From contig QCKG01000001.1 of NCBI GenBank assembly GCA_003215535.1, positions 62,001-126,000 of the forward strand: 64,000 bases of DNA, written 5' to 3'. Positions 1 to 9,087 of the stretch are shown one piece after another. Origin of the DNA: Prochlorococcus sp. AG-409-L18 (GTDB lineage: Bacteria; Cyanobacteriota; Cyanobacteriia; PCC-6307; Cyanobiaceae). The position numbers and the translations under genes are program-made. The number at the start of each line of letters is the position of its first letter. The first letter of the stretch is position 1. The notes under the pieces are model-generated. The model did no database searches, was not told the DNA's origin, and saw only the letters and a list, made by a program, of their open reading frames with translations.

Positions 1-1639
1 GAGGTTTGCCCCAGTTTTCTTCAAGACGATGTGAATAAGGAGTCAACCCTTCGTATTCTTTAACACTCATTCGATGAGCAATTGTTAGTTCGGGGGATCC
101 TTCTAATGCTTCTGGATCATTTATTAATGTCTCCATAAGCGCTTTTGAATTTTTTGGCATATTTTCAATTTGATATCCCCTTTGCTTCAATTCTTCGAGT
201 ACTCGATGAATTGAACCAAATACATCTAAATATGCTGCTGTCCCTACATTTCCTTTGTCTGGAGGAAAACTAAAAACGGTTATTGCTAGTTTTTTTTCTG
301 CTCTTGGCTTTATCCGTAGGGATGACCAACGGATTGCTCTCTCGGCAATTGCATCGACCCTGTCTTGAAGTGTATGAGCTTTTCCAGTTGCGTCATCTCT
401 TCCAGATAAGACTATTGGTTCAATTGCACCATCAAGCTCAGGGATTGCAATTTGGAGAGCTACTTGAACTGGGTGAAGGCCAAGGTCACTTCCTTCCCAT
501 TCCTGTGTTGTTTGAAAGACAAGAGGCAAGGCGACCATATAAGGCCTATTTAGACGTTTTAGAGAATCAATCGCCTTAGGGTGATCTTGCCGTGCAGGTC
601 CCCCAACAAGTGCAAATCCGGTGAGTGAAACAACTCCATCAACATGAGGATTTGATGGATTTAAGGGGTCGTAAAAGAAAGCTTCAACAGGTTTTGAGAA
701 GTCGAGTCCGCCACAGAAGATGGGGATTACGCGAGCCCCTCTAAATTCCAGCTCTTGAATTACAGCAACATAATGAGCGTCGTCACCTGTAACGATGTGG
801 CTTCTTTGAAGCACAAGACCAATTAAGGGACCATTAATTGCTTTTTCTTTCAGATCTAATCTGCTATTGGTCCAATTTAAATATTCTTTTACATCTTCAA
901 ACATGTTGGGCGCAAGGGGATGCCATATCCCTAGATCGGGAAAGACTTCAGGCTCAGAAATCTCAATTGATTCTCTTGATTCTCCTTCTACTGGAGGAAA
1001 GACATATTTATCTGCCAGCATCAATAAGAAGTTCCTTAGGTTATCTGGAGTCCCACCTAACCAATACTGAAATCCCAGCATAAAACTTCTTGCATCTTGG
1101 GCCTTTTCAACTGGTAGATATTTCAAGATTGATGGGAGCGTGTTAAGCAGCTTCAGCATTGAATCTTGGAAGCTTGCACCACCGGCTTCCTTCCGTTTTT
1201 TCATGAAGCTACCTATAAGACTCTTGCTTTCACCAAGTTGGGCCATTGAAAAGGTGCCTAACTTGTTTAATCGCATAACTTCTGGCATCGATGGAAAAAT
1301 TATTGATGCTTTCAATCTCTCTTTATGAGGAGCGACTGCGTCTACAACTTTTTGAGCAAGATCTTCTATAAAGATCAAAGAAGCTATGAATACATCTGCT
1401 GAGGCAACATCCTCTTTAAAGTCGTTGTAATTTTCCTCATTTCTAAGTTCCTCAATCAGGTAACCACTTAATTCAATGCCAATTGGCCCTTTAAGTGCAT
1501 TGAGGGAGTTTGCTGCTTGAGTTAAGGCGTTCTGGTACTGGGGCTCAAGTACTACATATACGGCCTTCATTACTGATTTATGAGTGTGGCTCTCCTCAGG
1601 TGAAACTCTGCGGCTTGCGGAGCGAACCTGCGTAAACAT
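1..1639 (-). CDS. chlH: Magnesium chelatase subunit H (partial, C-terminus outside window)
   Basis: The large porphyrin-binding subunit of Mg-protoporphyrin IX chelatase, which inserts Mg2+ into protoporphyrin IX at the branch to chlorophyll, working with ChlI and ChlD. The minus-strand frame is open from an ATG at 1637-1639 to the window edge, about 546 of the roughly 1,330 residues usual for the family. The N-terminus [14 protein letters not shown] followed by [18 protein letters not shown] is typical of cyanobacterial ChlH. Further in, segments such as [20 protein letters not shown] and [21 protein letters not shown] match the CobN/BchH family core. A second ATG 23 codons in (MKAVYVV) is possible, but the longer N-terminus matches other ChlH proteins. 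dapB is divergent, about 115 bp away. Confidence 0.97.
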   Translation of the reverse strand, partial: MFTQVRSASRRVSPEESHTHKSVMKAVYVVLEPQYQNALTQAANSLNALKGPIGIELSGYLIEELRNEENYNDFKEDVASADVFIASLIFIEDLAQKVVDAVAPHKERLKASIIFPSMPEVMRLNKLGTFSMAQLGESKSLIGSFMKKRKEAGGASFQDSMLKLLNTLPSILKYLPVEKAQDARSFMLGFQYWLGGTPDNLRNFLLMLADKYVFPPVEGESRESIEISEPEVFPDLGIWHPLAPNMFEDVKEYLNWTNSRLDLKEKAINGPLIGLVLQRSHIVTGDDAHYVAVIQELEFRGARVIPIFCGGLDFSKPVEAFFYDPLNPSNPHVDGVVSLTGFALVGGPARQDHPKAIDSLKRLNRPYMVALPLVFQTTQEWEGSDLGLHPVQVALQIAIPELDGAIEPIVLSGRDDATGKAHTLQDRVDAIAERAIRWSSLRIKPRAEKKLAITVFSFPPDKGNVGTAAYLDVFGSIHRVLEELKQRGYQIENMPKNSKALMETLINDPEALEGSPELTIAHRMSVKEYEGLTPYSHRLEENWGKP

Positions 1640-1709
1640 AATCTCTTTGAGTATTTAGACCAAGATTAGGAGTGTATGGGCCCAGATTGTGAGTCAACTT
1701 CTATGCGTG

Positions 1710-1738
1710 TTACACGAAATACCAAATAGGCTTATAGA
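1710..1738 (+). promoter_or_regulatory. Possible dapB promoter
   Basis: TTACAC (1710-1715) and TATAGA (1733-1738) are separated by 17 bases, about 15 bases before the dapB ATG. The -10 match is good and the -35 match is weak. The -35 region sits on a small inverted repeat, CGTGT-T-ACACG (1706-1716). If correct, the dapB leader is only a few bases long. This is inference from pattern only. Confidence 0.3.
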
Positions 1739-1753
1739 AGTATTTGAATTTTG

Positions 1754-2605
1754 ATGAGCGTTTCTAGTTCAAAACCTGTTCCAGTTGCAGTGGCTGGAGC
1801 CCTTGGCCGAATGGGCGCAGAAGTTGTTAAAGCTGTTGTTGCCTCACCAGATTGTGAATTGGTTGCCGCTATTGAAACCAATCCTGGCAAGGAAGGTATA
1901 GATGTTGGGACAGAGTTGGGAATTGGATCGCAAGACATATTTATCACTTCGGATTTCGAGGGATGCCTTTGTTCAGTCAGCCAGTCAGTACGAGATGAAG
2001 GTCAAGGGAATGGGGCTGTTTTAGTTGATTTTACTCACCCCTCAGTGGTCTATGAACACACTCGTGCTTCAATCGCTTATGGAGTTCACCCTGTTATCGG
2101 GACTACTGGTCTTTCTTCAGATCAGTTGCTTGAACTATCAGAATTTGCAGCTAAGGCCTCGATTGGTTCTGCAGTAATACCTAACTTTTCGGTGGGTATG
2201 GTTTTACTTCAGCAGGCAGCAGCAGCAGCAGCTGTTTTCTATGAATGCGCAGAACTAACTGAATTACATCACAATCGTAAGGTGGATGCTCCAAGTGGAA
2301 CTTGTATAAAAACGGCAGAGATAATGGAGGAATTAAATAAGCAGTTTAATAGTTCTCTAATACAGGAAGAGGAAACACATTCTGGATGTCGTGGAGGCCT
2401 TAGGCCAAGTGGACTGAGACTTCATTCTATTCGCCTTCCTGGTTTAGTGGCTCATCAAGAAGTTATGTTTGGGGCACCTGGAGAGACTTATACGCTTAGG
2501 CATGACACAATAGATAGGGCTGCTTATATGCCAGGAGTGCTACTCACAGTTAAAAAAGTCCGTCAATTAGAAACACTTGTTTATGGACTTGAACGTCTAA
2601 TTTGA
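1754..2605 (+). CDS. dapB: 4-hydroxy-tetrahydrodipicolinate reductase
   Basis: Catalyses the NAD(P)H-dependent reduction step of the diaminopimelate/lysine pathway in the cytoplasm. The N-terminal dinucleotide-binding motif VAGALGRMG lies at residues 13-21. The catalytic and substrate-binding segment ELHHNRKVDAPSGT is near residue 165-180. Length (283 aa) is normal for cyanobacteria. A TTG codon directly precedes the ATG at 1754; I chose the ATG. There is a short Ala-rich run (QQAAAAAAV) before the catalytic segment. The stop codon overlaps the AAAGGAG ribosome-binding site of the next gene, so the two are probably co-transcribed. Confidence 0.95.
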   Translation: MSVSSSKPVPVAVAGALGRMGAEVVKAVVASPDCELVAAIETNPGKEGIDVGTELGIGSQDIFITSDFEGCLCSVSQSVRDEGQGNGAVLVDFTHPSVVYEHTRASIAYGVHPVIGTTGLSSDQLLELSEFAAKASIGSAVIPNFSVGMVLLQQAAAAAAVFYECAELTELHHNRKVDAPSGTCIKTAEIMEELNKQFNSSLIQEEETHSGCRGGLRPSGLRLHSIRLPGLVAHQEVMFGAPGETYTLRHDTIDRAAYMPGVLLTVKKVRQLETLVYGLERLI

Positions 2606-2621
2606 AAGGAGACATTTACCT

Positions 2622-3278
2622 ATGTTAGTTCCACTTAGACCTGGCGAAATTGATAAGTTGATTCCCGCTGTTGCTACAGGTGATCAGTTTGGAAACGCCT
2701 TAGGAAGTCCTAGGAAGGTTCTTCAAAGAGTAATGATTTCTTCTATTGGAGGAGTTATTACTCTTGTAATTAGTCAAAGTCAGGTTGCGAGCCAATTCTA
2801 TTCATTATGGTTAATTATAGGTGTGGTCTTTTTATTGTATATTTTATGGGGACCAATAATTGAAGCTGGTCAGAGAAATGCAACTCTTAGAAGATTTCCC
2901 TCAGCTGCAATTTTTGAAGGTGAGATTATTGATTGTTTTATAAGAGAAAAGATAGAAAATCGTCATGAACAAGCAAATAAAAGTGGACAATTAGAATTAG
3001 TTGAGAATAGGCGAACATGGATGATTCTTGAGTTGGCAGATGAAGATGGATATTTGGGCCAACTCAGCTTCCCTATGGATAAAAAACATCAAATAATACA
3101 AAATGGCATGAGAATTAGATGTCTCGTCTTAAGTGAAAGAAAGGACTTTTCAAGTATTTCTGCTTTAAGTGATGCCTGGTTACCATTGCAACGAATTTGG
3201 GTTGGGGAATATCCTTATCTTTTAAGACCTGCATTTGAGGAACTTTGTCAGTTACGCTTTTCAAAAAGATCAATCTAA
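2622..3278 (+). CDS. Conserved cyanobacterial membrane protein, function unknown
   Basis: A 218-residue protein with two predicted transmembrane segments around residues 37-55 and 61-78. They are followed by a soluble C-terminal domain of about 140 residues rich in charged groups (EGEIIDCFIREKIENRHEQ). The ATG at 2622 is preceded by AAAGGAG at 2605-2611 with a 10-base spacer, one of the clearest ribosome-binding sites in the window. It follows dapB closely and precedes a UbiH-like gene on the same strand. I recognise it only as a picocyanobacterial conserved protein and assign no function. Confidence 0.8.
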   Translation: MLVPLRPGEIDKLIPAVATGDQFGNALGSPRKVLQRVMISSIGGVITLVISQSQVASQFYSLWLIIGVVFLLYILWGPIIEAGQRNATLRRFPSAAIFEGEIIDCFIREKIENRHEQANKSGQLELVENRRTWMILELADEDGYLGQLSFPMDKKHQIIQNGMRIRCLVLSERKDFSSISALSDAWLPLQRIWVGEYPYLLRPAFEELCQLRFSKRSI

Positions 3279-3321
3279 TGCTTAGTAATTTCAAGGCCAA
3301 ATGCATAGTGAATAGATTTAT

Positions 3322-4491
3322 ATGATTTACAATTCCTCTAAAATTTCTATTTACGGTGCTGGTCCAACTGGTTGTATGACTGCAATTGGTTTAGCAAAGT
3401 ATAGTTCACAGATTACAATATATGATCCCCAATCATATGAACAACTGCTTGATCGTAGTAGGGCATATGCATTGACTCATTCATCCAGACGTTTATTTGA
3501 ATCCCTAGATTTATGGGACGAGTTAAGTTGTTATCTCTCACCATTTGAGGAACTAGTGGTTGAGGATACGGAAGCAAACAAGAACATACCTTTCAACTTA
3601 AAAGATTTGTCAAAGGAAAATAGAAAAAGTGAGGCAATTGGTTGGATATTAGATCACAGACACCTAATGAGTATCTTATTAGGGAGAATTCAGAAGATAG
3701 CTTTTATTAATACTGTATTTGGGGAGTCAAATATTTCACCTATTAAAGAAAATGAATTAGTCGTTGCTTCTGATGGCGCATCTTCTTCAATAAGAAATTA
3801 TTTGAATATTAAAACAATAGGAGGCTCTTATCTACAAGGTTGTCTAACAGCAAAGGTCTTAATAAGAGGGGCAGAACCTTTAATAGCATATGAACTGTTC
3901 CGATCAGAGGGACCACTAGCGATTCTGCCAATGGGAGGAAATATCTTTCAAGTTGTCTGGACAAAGGAGTTTTCTCGTTGTGTAGAGCTTTCTAAGGTCC
4001 CTTCCTCTATATTTCTTGACAGGCTTTCAGCTTTATTGCCAATAGGGTTAGAGCCAGATGCCTTGATTGACAAACCTTCTGCATTTCCACTTCAATTTTC
4101 TTTAGCGAAAAGGCTTTATAAGGACTTGGTGGTCCTAGTTGGGGAATCTGCTCATTGTTTTCATCCAGTTGGTGGCCAGGGTCTAAATCTTGGCTGGAGG
4201 GATGTGCAAGCTCTAATTTCACTCATTAAACGAGTAGATAATGGATCTTTGAGTCTTCCTATGGCCATTAAGCTTTATTCATGGGAAAGAAGGCTTGACC
4301 ATATTTTAGTAGGTGCATTTACTCATTTTCTAGTTAAATTTTTCTCGAATAATTCAAAAGTCACTTTGTTCTTCCGTTCTCCCTTTTTTACTCTATTCAA
4401 GTCTATTCATTGGATTAGAAGATTACTTCTAAGGATAATGACTGATGGACCAATGTCTATCTTTAAAATTTACTATAATATTAATCATTAG
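3322..4491 (+). CDS. UbiH/VisC-type FAD-dependent monooxygenase
   Basis: A flavoprotein hydroxylase of the UbiH/COQ6 family, which hydroxylates quinone precursors; in cyanobacteria the natural substrate is not certain. The ADP-binding motif GAGPTG is at residues 12-17. The family's second FAD motif GESAHCFHPVGGQGLNLGW is near residues 273-291, with the ribityl-contact Asp in WRDVQAL just after. Length 389 aa is complete for the family. The C-terminal 60 residues are hydrophobic and basic, suggesting membrane association, as expected for a lipid-quinone enzyme. Family assignment is firm; a role in plastoquinone-type metabolism is inference. Confidence 0.85.
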   Translation: MIYNSSKISIYGAGPTGCMTAIGLAKYSSQITIYDPQSYEQLLDRSRAYALTHSSRRLFESLDLWDELSCYLSPFEELVVEDTEANKNIPFNLKDLSKENRKSEAIGWILDHRHLMSILLGRIQKIAFINTVFGESNISPIKENELVVASDGASSSIRNYLNIKTIGGSYLQGCLTAKVLIRGAEPLIAYELFRSEGPLAILPMGGNIFQVVWTKEFSRCVELSKVPSSIFLDRLSALLPIGLEPDALIDKPSAFPLQFSLAKRLYKDLVVLVGESAHCFHPVGGQGLNLGWRDVQALISLIKRVDNGSLSLPMAIKLYSWERRLDHILVGAFTHFLVKFFSNNSKVTLFFRSPFFTLFKSIHWIRRLLLRIMTDGPMSIFKIYYNINH

Positions 4492-4502
4492 GGCTTAAAA
4501 CA

Positions 4503-4709
4503 TTGGTTATTTCTACTCACCCTCAGCCTTTAGCGCATCCCAAGCTGTTGAAGTTTCTTCAGCAGAAAATTGGACTGAGTGAGAAGGCAATAAAGCTTGG
4601 TATTCGACAGGCAGAGGTTGAACAAGCTCCTTTGCCAATAGTTTTATGGAGTTTTGGCTTACTTGACTTAGGTCAATATCAAGAAGTTTTAGATTGGGAG
4701 AGTAGTTAG
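4503..4709 (+). CDS. DUF2949 family protein
   Basis: A 68-residue protein matching the small cyanobacterial DUF2949 family by its pattern of a helical KLLKFLQQKIGLSEKAIKLG core followed by PLPIVLWSFGLLDLGQYQEVLDW. Function is unknown. The only available start is TTG at 4503, because the frame has no ATG. The gene follows the UbiH-like gene by 11 bp and its last four bases overlap the convergent apt stop region. Confidence 0.7.
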   Translation: MVISTHPQPLAHPKLLKFLQQKIGLSEKAIKLGIRQAEVEQAPLPIVLWSFGLLDLGQYQEVLDWESS

Positions 4710-5227
4710 TTGTATTTAATTAGAGAGTGAATTGGGACACTCTGTGGAAGTTTTATTCTCCCTTTTAAAGAGCATAACTCAATGATAAATTGAAATCCTA
4801 CAACTGTTGCGGTGGATTTTTCTATTAATCTCTGAGTAGCTAATGCTGTTCCTCCAGTGGCTAGTAAATCGTCAACAATTAGTATTTTAGATTTTTTATT
4901 TAGTGATTCATTTGAGCAGATCTCCAGGCGATCATGACCATATTCTAATTCATAATCTATACCAATAGTTTTTCCAGGTAGTTTTCCTTTTTTTCTTACA
5001 GGTATAAATCCCATGCCTAATTTTGTCGCAAGTGATGCTCCTATTAAAAAGCCTCTGGCTTCTATACCTGCAATTAAATTTGGACGAACCTCATTTGCTA
5101 GAGACTCCATTTGATCAATTATTTCTGCCCAGGCACTAGGATTACTCAATAATGGGGTGATGTCTTTGAATTGAATGCCTGGTTTAGGGAAATCAGGCAC
5201 TTCCCGAACAATTTTTTGAAGATCCAA
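4706..5227 (-). CDS. apt: Adenine phosphoribosyltransferase
   Basis: Salvages adenine to AMP using PRPP. The N-terminus DFPKPGIQFKDITPLL and the PRPP-binding loop ILIVDDLLATGGTALA are both textbook for Apt, as is GIEARGFLIGASLA. Length 173 aa is normal. The start is a TTG at 5227; an in-frame TAA lies four codons upstream, so an ATG start is excluded unless translation begins inside the conserved domain. It is convergent with the DUF2949 gene, with a 4-bp overlap and no room for a separate terminator. Confidence 0.95.
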   Translation of the reverse strand: MDLQKIVREVPDFPKPGIQFKDITPLLSNPSAWAEIIDQMESLANEVRPNLIAGIEARGFLIGASLATKLGMGFIPVRKKGKLPGKTIGIDYELEYGHDRLEICSNESLNKKSKILIVDDLLATGGTALATQRLIEKSTATVVGFQFIIELCSLKGRIKLPQSVPIHSLIKYN

Positions 5228-5317
5228 AGGATTCAGTTAAATCGTTAATGTGTGCGGTTCACTAAATCAAAGAGGAGGCTTTGACTCAAATGTCTAACTC
5301 CTGGCATTATTTAATTC

Positions 5318-5914
5318 ATGATAGATGCAATCTCTACTTCTGCGAAACTATCTGGCGATGACAAGTCGCTTTTGTTCGATCAGCAGTCTCATTTGACTCA
5401 TAAGACCGTTTTGGGTAGGAGGGGCCTAGAACGCCTTGATCTTTTATTGCTTGTTGTGGAGTCCTTAGATCTTAATGCAGGTCAAGCAATGCTCTGGACA
5501 TCAGATCAACTGGGCTTTCAATCAAGGTTCCCAAACAGAGTTGAGCTATGGAAAAGACGTTGCCATAACCCATTGAGACGATCAACTCGCAGAGGAACCA
5601 TCAAAGCTTCTGATTCCGAAGCGTTAATTCTTCTGGTCTGTTCAATGGCTTATCGCCTTTACCCACTTCTTCGTCAATTACTTTCATCAAAGGAACCAAA
5701 TGGCATTAATCAAGAAAGGTGGAATTTATTTAGTGAACGTTTTTCTGAACTTCTGGAAGAAAGAATGAATACACGTAGAGGCGCTGTTCAGAGACTTCTC
5801 CTAAAGGAATTTTCCCCACCTCTTTATAGACAACTTGTTCTTACACTTGCACTTTGTGTTGGTCGAGGTGGAGTAGATCGTTTAAGAGCAACTTTATTTG
5901 ATCCCAAGCCATGA
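5318..5914 (+). CDS. DUF3038 family protein
   Basis: A 198-residue soluble protein of the cyanobacterial DUF3038 family, recognisable by RGLERLDLLLLVVESLDLN near the start and by its fixed partnership with a DUF4335 gene immediately downstream. It is mostly helical with several basic stretches (WKRRCHNPLRRSTRRGT). Its stop overlaps the next start by four bases (ATGA), implying translational coupling. No biochemical role is established that I know of. Confidence 0.85.
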   Translation: MIDAISTSAKLSGDDKSLLFDQQSHLTHKTVLGRRGLERLDLLLLVVESLDLNAGQAMLWTSDQLGFQSRFPNRVELWKRRCHNPLRRSTRRGTIKASDSEALILLVCSMAYRLYPLLRQLLSSKEPNGINQERWNLFSERFSELLEERMNTRRGAVQRLLLKEFSPPLYRQLVLTLALCVGRGGVDRLRATLFDPKP

Positions 5915-6537
5915 AAGATAATCCAATGCTTAAGCTTTCGTATCGCTACGACCAAACCTCTGCAAGACTTAAGGTTGAAGGATTACCAGATTTTTCAAGA
6001 GGACAACAAGAAGATTCTTTGGGGATAATTTCTACTTGGTCCCTGGAACTTATTGGCTCCTCTCAAGTAGAGGGTAAACGAGAACATCTTCAGGCCCTTA
6101 TGCAAGTTGTACTTCCATATGCAAGACATCAGCTGTCGGGAGTAAAACGTTTATTTGGCGATTCATCGAAACCGGTCTCGATTGGTCCTTCGAAGGAGGG
6201 AGGTCATGAAATCACTCTTAGGAGCAGTCAGGATGCTGTTAAACCATTAAAAATATTTTTAGACGACGCAGAACTTACAGACTTAGTTCGTTGTTTGGAT
6301 GATCTTAGGCTAGATCCTCGTATCCAAATTCCATGGGGTCTCTCAAAGGAAGCTCCTTTGCCAAGAAATGAGCTTGCAGAGAGTGTTCCTTTCCTTAGAA
6401 GAATTAAAGCCTCATTGATCGGAACAACAACATTCATACTTATATCTGTTTTGTGGATGATGATTCCCATACCACCAGAAGAGCCCCGCTTGAATCCCTC
6501 AAACACTTCAGGATCGTTATTAAAGCAGTTAAATTAA
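5911..6537 (+). CDS. DUF4335 family protein with C-terminal membrane anchor
   Basis: A 208-residue partner of the DUF3038 protein. The N-terminal half contains SYRYDQTSARLKVEGLPDFS, typical of DUF4335. A single hydrophobic segment near residues 170-187 (ASLIGTTTFILISVLWMMI) precedes a short Pro-rich tail, so it is probably a tail-anchored protein. Coupled to the upstream gene by the ATGA overlap. Function unknown; the conserved pairing suggests a complex at a membrane. Confidence 0.85.
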   Translation: MKDNPMLKLSYRYDQTSARLKVEGLPDFSRGQQEDSLGIISTWSLELIGSSQVEGKREHLQALMQVVLPYARHQLSGVKRLFGDSSKPVSIGPSKEGGHEITLRSSQDAVKPLKIFLDDAELTDLVRCLDDLRLDPRIQIPWGLSKEAPLPRNELAESVPFLRRIKASLIGTTTFILISVLWMMIPIPPEEPRLNPSNTSGSLLKQLN

Positions 6538-6757
6538 ATGCACCGTATTCCACAGGTGATATCATTATAAGGTTAGAATTGGCGATATAAAATTTAAATG
6601 CTATTATTGGATTGAATGATATTAGTTTTTTGCTAATTTCGCCTTTTCTTAAACTTTCAAGAAATTCGTTCTGTTTTTCATGCAGAGGTTGATTTATGAA
6701 TTCATACTATCTATCCGCATCATTCATAATCATTTTATACAAATATAAGTTATAATT

Positions 6758-7144
6758 ATGTCAAATATACAGAGGTTTAGGAATCGTAAAGAGGCAAATC
6801 GTTCTGTTTTCCGAAATAAGGCTAAATCTCCTGCTAAATCTATATTTAGAGATCTTTTAGAATCTTCTATGATGTTGTTGTTAGGCACATCATTGATCAT
6901 TTTCCTGAACTGGCTATCCGAAGAAGTTTCATGGGATGAAATTCTAAATTCAACTGGGGAGAACTTCATGGTTGGTGTATCCAGTCTAATTGAAGGAACA
7001 ATAAATCTTGGCTCGATTATTTTGGTATTGTGTGCTGTATTGACAAGCGTATTACTGATTTTAGGAAGTTTTTGGAGATTTCTAAGATTTGTTATTAGGC
7101 TGCGGTCTTTTTCAAAACACAGGAACATTCGTAATATGAGGTAA
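6758..7144 (+). CDS. Small two-helix membrane protein, unknown
   Basis: A 128-residue protein with a basic N-terminus (about residues 1-35), two hydrophobic segments (around 36-52 and 80-103) and a basic C-terminal tail (RFVIRLRSFSKHRNIRNMR). Starts at ATG 6758, following a TATAATT stretch. The opposite strand also carries an open frame here (6730-7128), but its product lacks any hydrophobic or domain pattern, so I favour the plus strand. I do not recognise a family. Confidence 0.55.
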   Translation: MSNIQRFRNRKEANRSVFRNKAKSPAKSIFRDLLESSMMLLLGTSLIIFLNWLSEEVSWDEILNSTGENFMVGVSSLIEGTINLGSIILVLCAVLTSVLLILGSFWRFLRFVIRLRSFSKHRNIRNMR

Positions 7145-7276
7145 AGGTTTAAATACTAGATCATAAAATGGTGATTAATTTATCCTAAACTTTTTAGCTA
7201 TGCCAAGCAATTATTCGTATACTAAAATCAAACTAAAATTTATCTTTAACATTCCAAATCGCACTAAGTAGTCTAA

Positions 7277-7663
7277 ATGAGATCAAAAGGCAATATGATT
7301 AAATACTCTAGATTACCTGCCTGGTCTGCTATTTTCTTCTCTATTTATACATTATTCTTATTCTACAAGGAAGGAGTAATCCTTTGGATCCCTTTAGGAG
7401 TTGCTCTGATTATTACCTTACTTAGTTTAATCTTGGGACCAAAAGATCTGATTAATCTTTTGTCTCAACCTATATCACTTAAGCCTGTCACTAAAATCCT
7501 TATAAAGTTTTCTGCTGTATTATACTTTTTGTCTTCAATGTATGGCTGCATTTATTTCATAATAAATCTACCTTTAAATGACATGAGTTCTTCTTTGTTG
7601 CCGATAATTATTATCGGCTTCTTCTTTGCTGGTTCTGCTATTGAAGTGTCTCAAAACATGTAA
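7277..7663 (+). CDS. Small polytopic membrane protein, unknown
   Basis: A 128-residue protein with about four hydrophobic segments (near residues 14-30, 35-52, 70-92 and 102-120), ATG at 7277, probably integral to a membrane. An internal ATG seven codons in (MIKYSRLP) is an alternative start. It belongs to a run of small genes (6.7-9.0 kb) between the DUF4335 gene and mfd that look strain- or clade-specific. No family recognised. Confidence 0.55.
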   Translation: MRSKGNMIKYSRLPAWSAIFFSIYTLFLFYKEGVILWIPLGVALIITLLSLILGPKDLINLLSQPISLKPVTKILIKFSAVLYFLSSMYGCIYFIINLPLNDMSSSLLPIIIIGFFFAGSAIEVSQNM

Positions 7664-7730
7664 ACAATATTATTACTTTTCGATATTGTTCGCTATATTT
7701 GTCAATGCTTTAATTATTTTATAATTTTTC

Positions 7731-8375
7731 ATGGTTGTAACAATCTTATCAGAGAAGGAACGTAGTAAAGCAGATAACAATAATGATACACTTTTTTATT
7801 CTGTCCCTAGATTCGTAAACCACTTGGATATGAGCTTTAGGAATCGTCTTTGTAAATTATATCAAGACTGTATTCCTGAATCATCTGTAGTATTGGACTT
7901 AATGAGTAGTTGGGTAAGCCATTTACCTAAACATAAACAATATAGAAAAGTAATAGGACATGGTCTTAACAAACAAGAGTTAGAGGCGAATGCACGATTG
8001 GATGAATTCTGGATTCAAGACCTTAATATAAATCAAATATTGCCTATAGAGGATTCCTCTATAGACATTGTGTTAATAGTTGCAGGTTGGCAATATTTAC
8101 AGCAACCTGAAATTGTTGCAGAAGAATTAAGACGTATAATTAAAACACAAGGTTTACTCATTATTTCATTTTCAAATAGGGCTTTCTGGCCTAAAACACC
8201 GTATATATGGAATCAATCATCTCCTGATCAACAGTTGGAATATATTTCTAGGGTTTTAGTTGCCCAAGGTTGGTCATACCCTGATTTTATAGTTGAACAA
8301 ACTTTTTTAAATACCTATGCAAGACTATTAGGTATCAAAGGAGATCCTTTTTATTCTGTTATCTCAAGAAAATAG
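7731..8375 (+). CDS. SAM-dependent methyltransferase-like protein (type 11 fold)
   Basis: A 214-residue class I methyltransferase-like protein. Motif I is the variant VVLDLMSSWVSHLP rather than a Gly-rich loop; this variant occurs in a known group of bacterial methyltransferase-like proteins. It is followed by VIGHGLNKQELEANARLDEF, then the motif-II/III-like IDIVLIVAGWQYLQQPEIVAEELRR and the strand LLIISFSNRAFWPKT. Starts at ATG 7731. The substrate is unknown; the missing glycines in motif I leave open whether it binds SAM in the standard way. Followed by a thioredoxin-like gene on the same strand. Confidence 0.75.
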   Translation: MVVTILSEKERSKADNNNDTLFYSVPRFVNHLDMSFRNRLCKLYQDCIPESSVVLDLMSSWVSHLPKHKQYRKVIGHGLNKQELEANARLDEFWIQDLNINQILPIEDSSIDIVLIVAGWQYLQQPEIVAEELRRIIKTQGLLIISFSNRAFWPKTPYIWNQSSPDQQLEYISRVLVAQGWSYPDFIVEQTFLNTYARLLGIKGDPFYSVISRK

Positions 8376-8474
8376 TATTCCATCTTTGGTTGATTACCTA
8401 AGCATTTATAAAGTCCAACCTAGTGGCCAATCTAAACCTATGGCTTATAATGCTATTCCCATCTAATTCTTTCC

Positions 8475-8783
8475 ATGGGAAAACTATTCCTGGTGAAGTT
8501 TAGTTCAGAAGATTGCGGTACTTGCTTCAAAATGAGCCACTATGACAGCAAAATATGTGAGGAACTAGGTATTGAGTTTGTTGGTGTAATGATGCAGGAT
8601 ACAATCATGTATAGAAAATATAGGAATATATTACTTGCTCAGTATCCTAATAAGGAAGGTATGGGCTGGCCGACATATTTATTAGTTCAAGACCCAGATT
8701 CAGAGTTTAAGATCTTGGGAGAAATAAAGGGAGGAATGACTAAAGGTGATTTTAGGGATCGACTTAAGAAAATTATGAATTAG
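8475..8783 (+). CDS. Thioredoxin-like protein with CGTC active site
   Basis: A 102-residue thioredoxin-fold protein. The redox motif CGTC is at residues 14-17 and the conserved cis-proline is P66 in GWPTYLL, both where the fold expects them. No signal peptide, so cytoplasmic. CGTC differs from the CGPC of thioredoxin and suggests a different redox potential or partner. Additional cysteine C28 follows. It is not TrxA; a client cannot be named from context, though it lies downstream of a methyltransferase-like gene. Confidence 0.75.
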   Translation: MGKLFLVKFSSEDCGTCFKMSHYDSKICEELGIEFVGVMMQDTIMYRKYRNILLAQYPNKEGMGWPTYLLVQDPDSEFKILGEIKGGMTKGDFRDRLKKIMN

Positions 8784-8836
8784 TAATTAATCAATCAATT
8801 ATTAATAGCTAATTAGCTCTCTTGGATTTGTTTGGA

Positions 8837-9037
8837 CTAGGCCACTGGTTGCATTAGGCCACCGCCCCCAGAGTCGGAGTCATCATCATCATTTCCTTCT
8901 CCTCCTTGAAAAATTGCATATATACCTAAAGCAACTAGGCTTACTAAACCACTTATCACACTAAAGGATCCTGTATAAGGACTAATATCTACGTATTCTC
9001 CCAATTCGGTTTTTGCAATTCGCGATAACTTAACCAA
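8837..9037 (-). CDS. Small single-span membrane protein with Asp/Gly tail
   Basis: A 66-residue protein: basic N-terminus, the segment DISPYTGSFSVISGLVSLVALGI leading into one transmembrane helix (about residues 25-43), then an acidic and glycine-rich linker (GNDDDDSDSGGGG) ending LMQPVA. The only start in frame is TTG at 9037, directly after an in-frame TAA. The overall pattern resembles small conserved proteins of marine picocyanobacteria that I cannot name. It lies 50 bp downstream of the mfd stop on the opposite side of a short gap, on the same strand. Confidence 0.65.
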   Translation of the reverse strand: MVKLSRIAKTELGEYVDISPYTGSFSVISGLVSLVALGIYAIFQGGEGNDDDDSDSGGGGLMQPVA

Positions 9038-9087
9038 TTAGATCGTAAAAAGCTGCCTAATTTGACCAATTCCAGAACCGTCTCCTT

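Noticed and set aside
283-1328. Several plus-strand open frames within the first 1.4 kb
   Set aside because: They are antisense to chlH, whose minus-strand frame is unbroken and clearly conserved.
6730-7128. Open frame on the minus strand opposite the 128-residue membrane protein gene
   Set aside because: Its product has no hydrophobic or domain pattern, while the plus-strand product has two clear helices and an ATG start.
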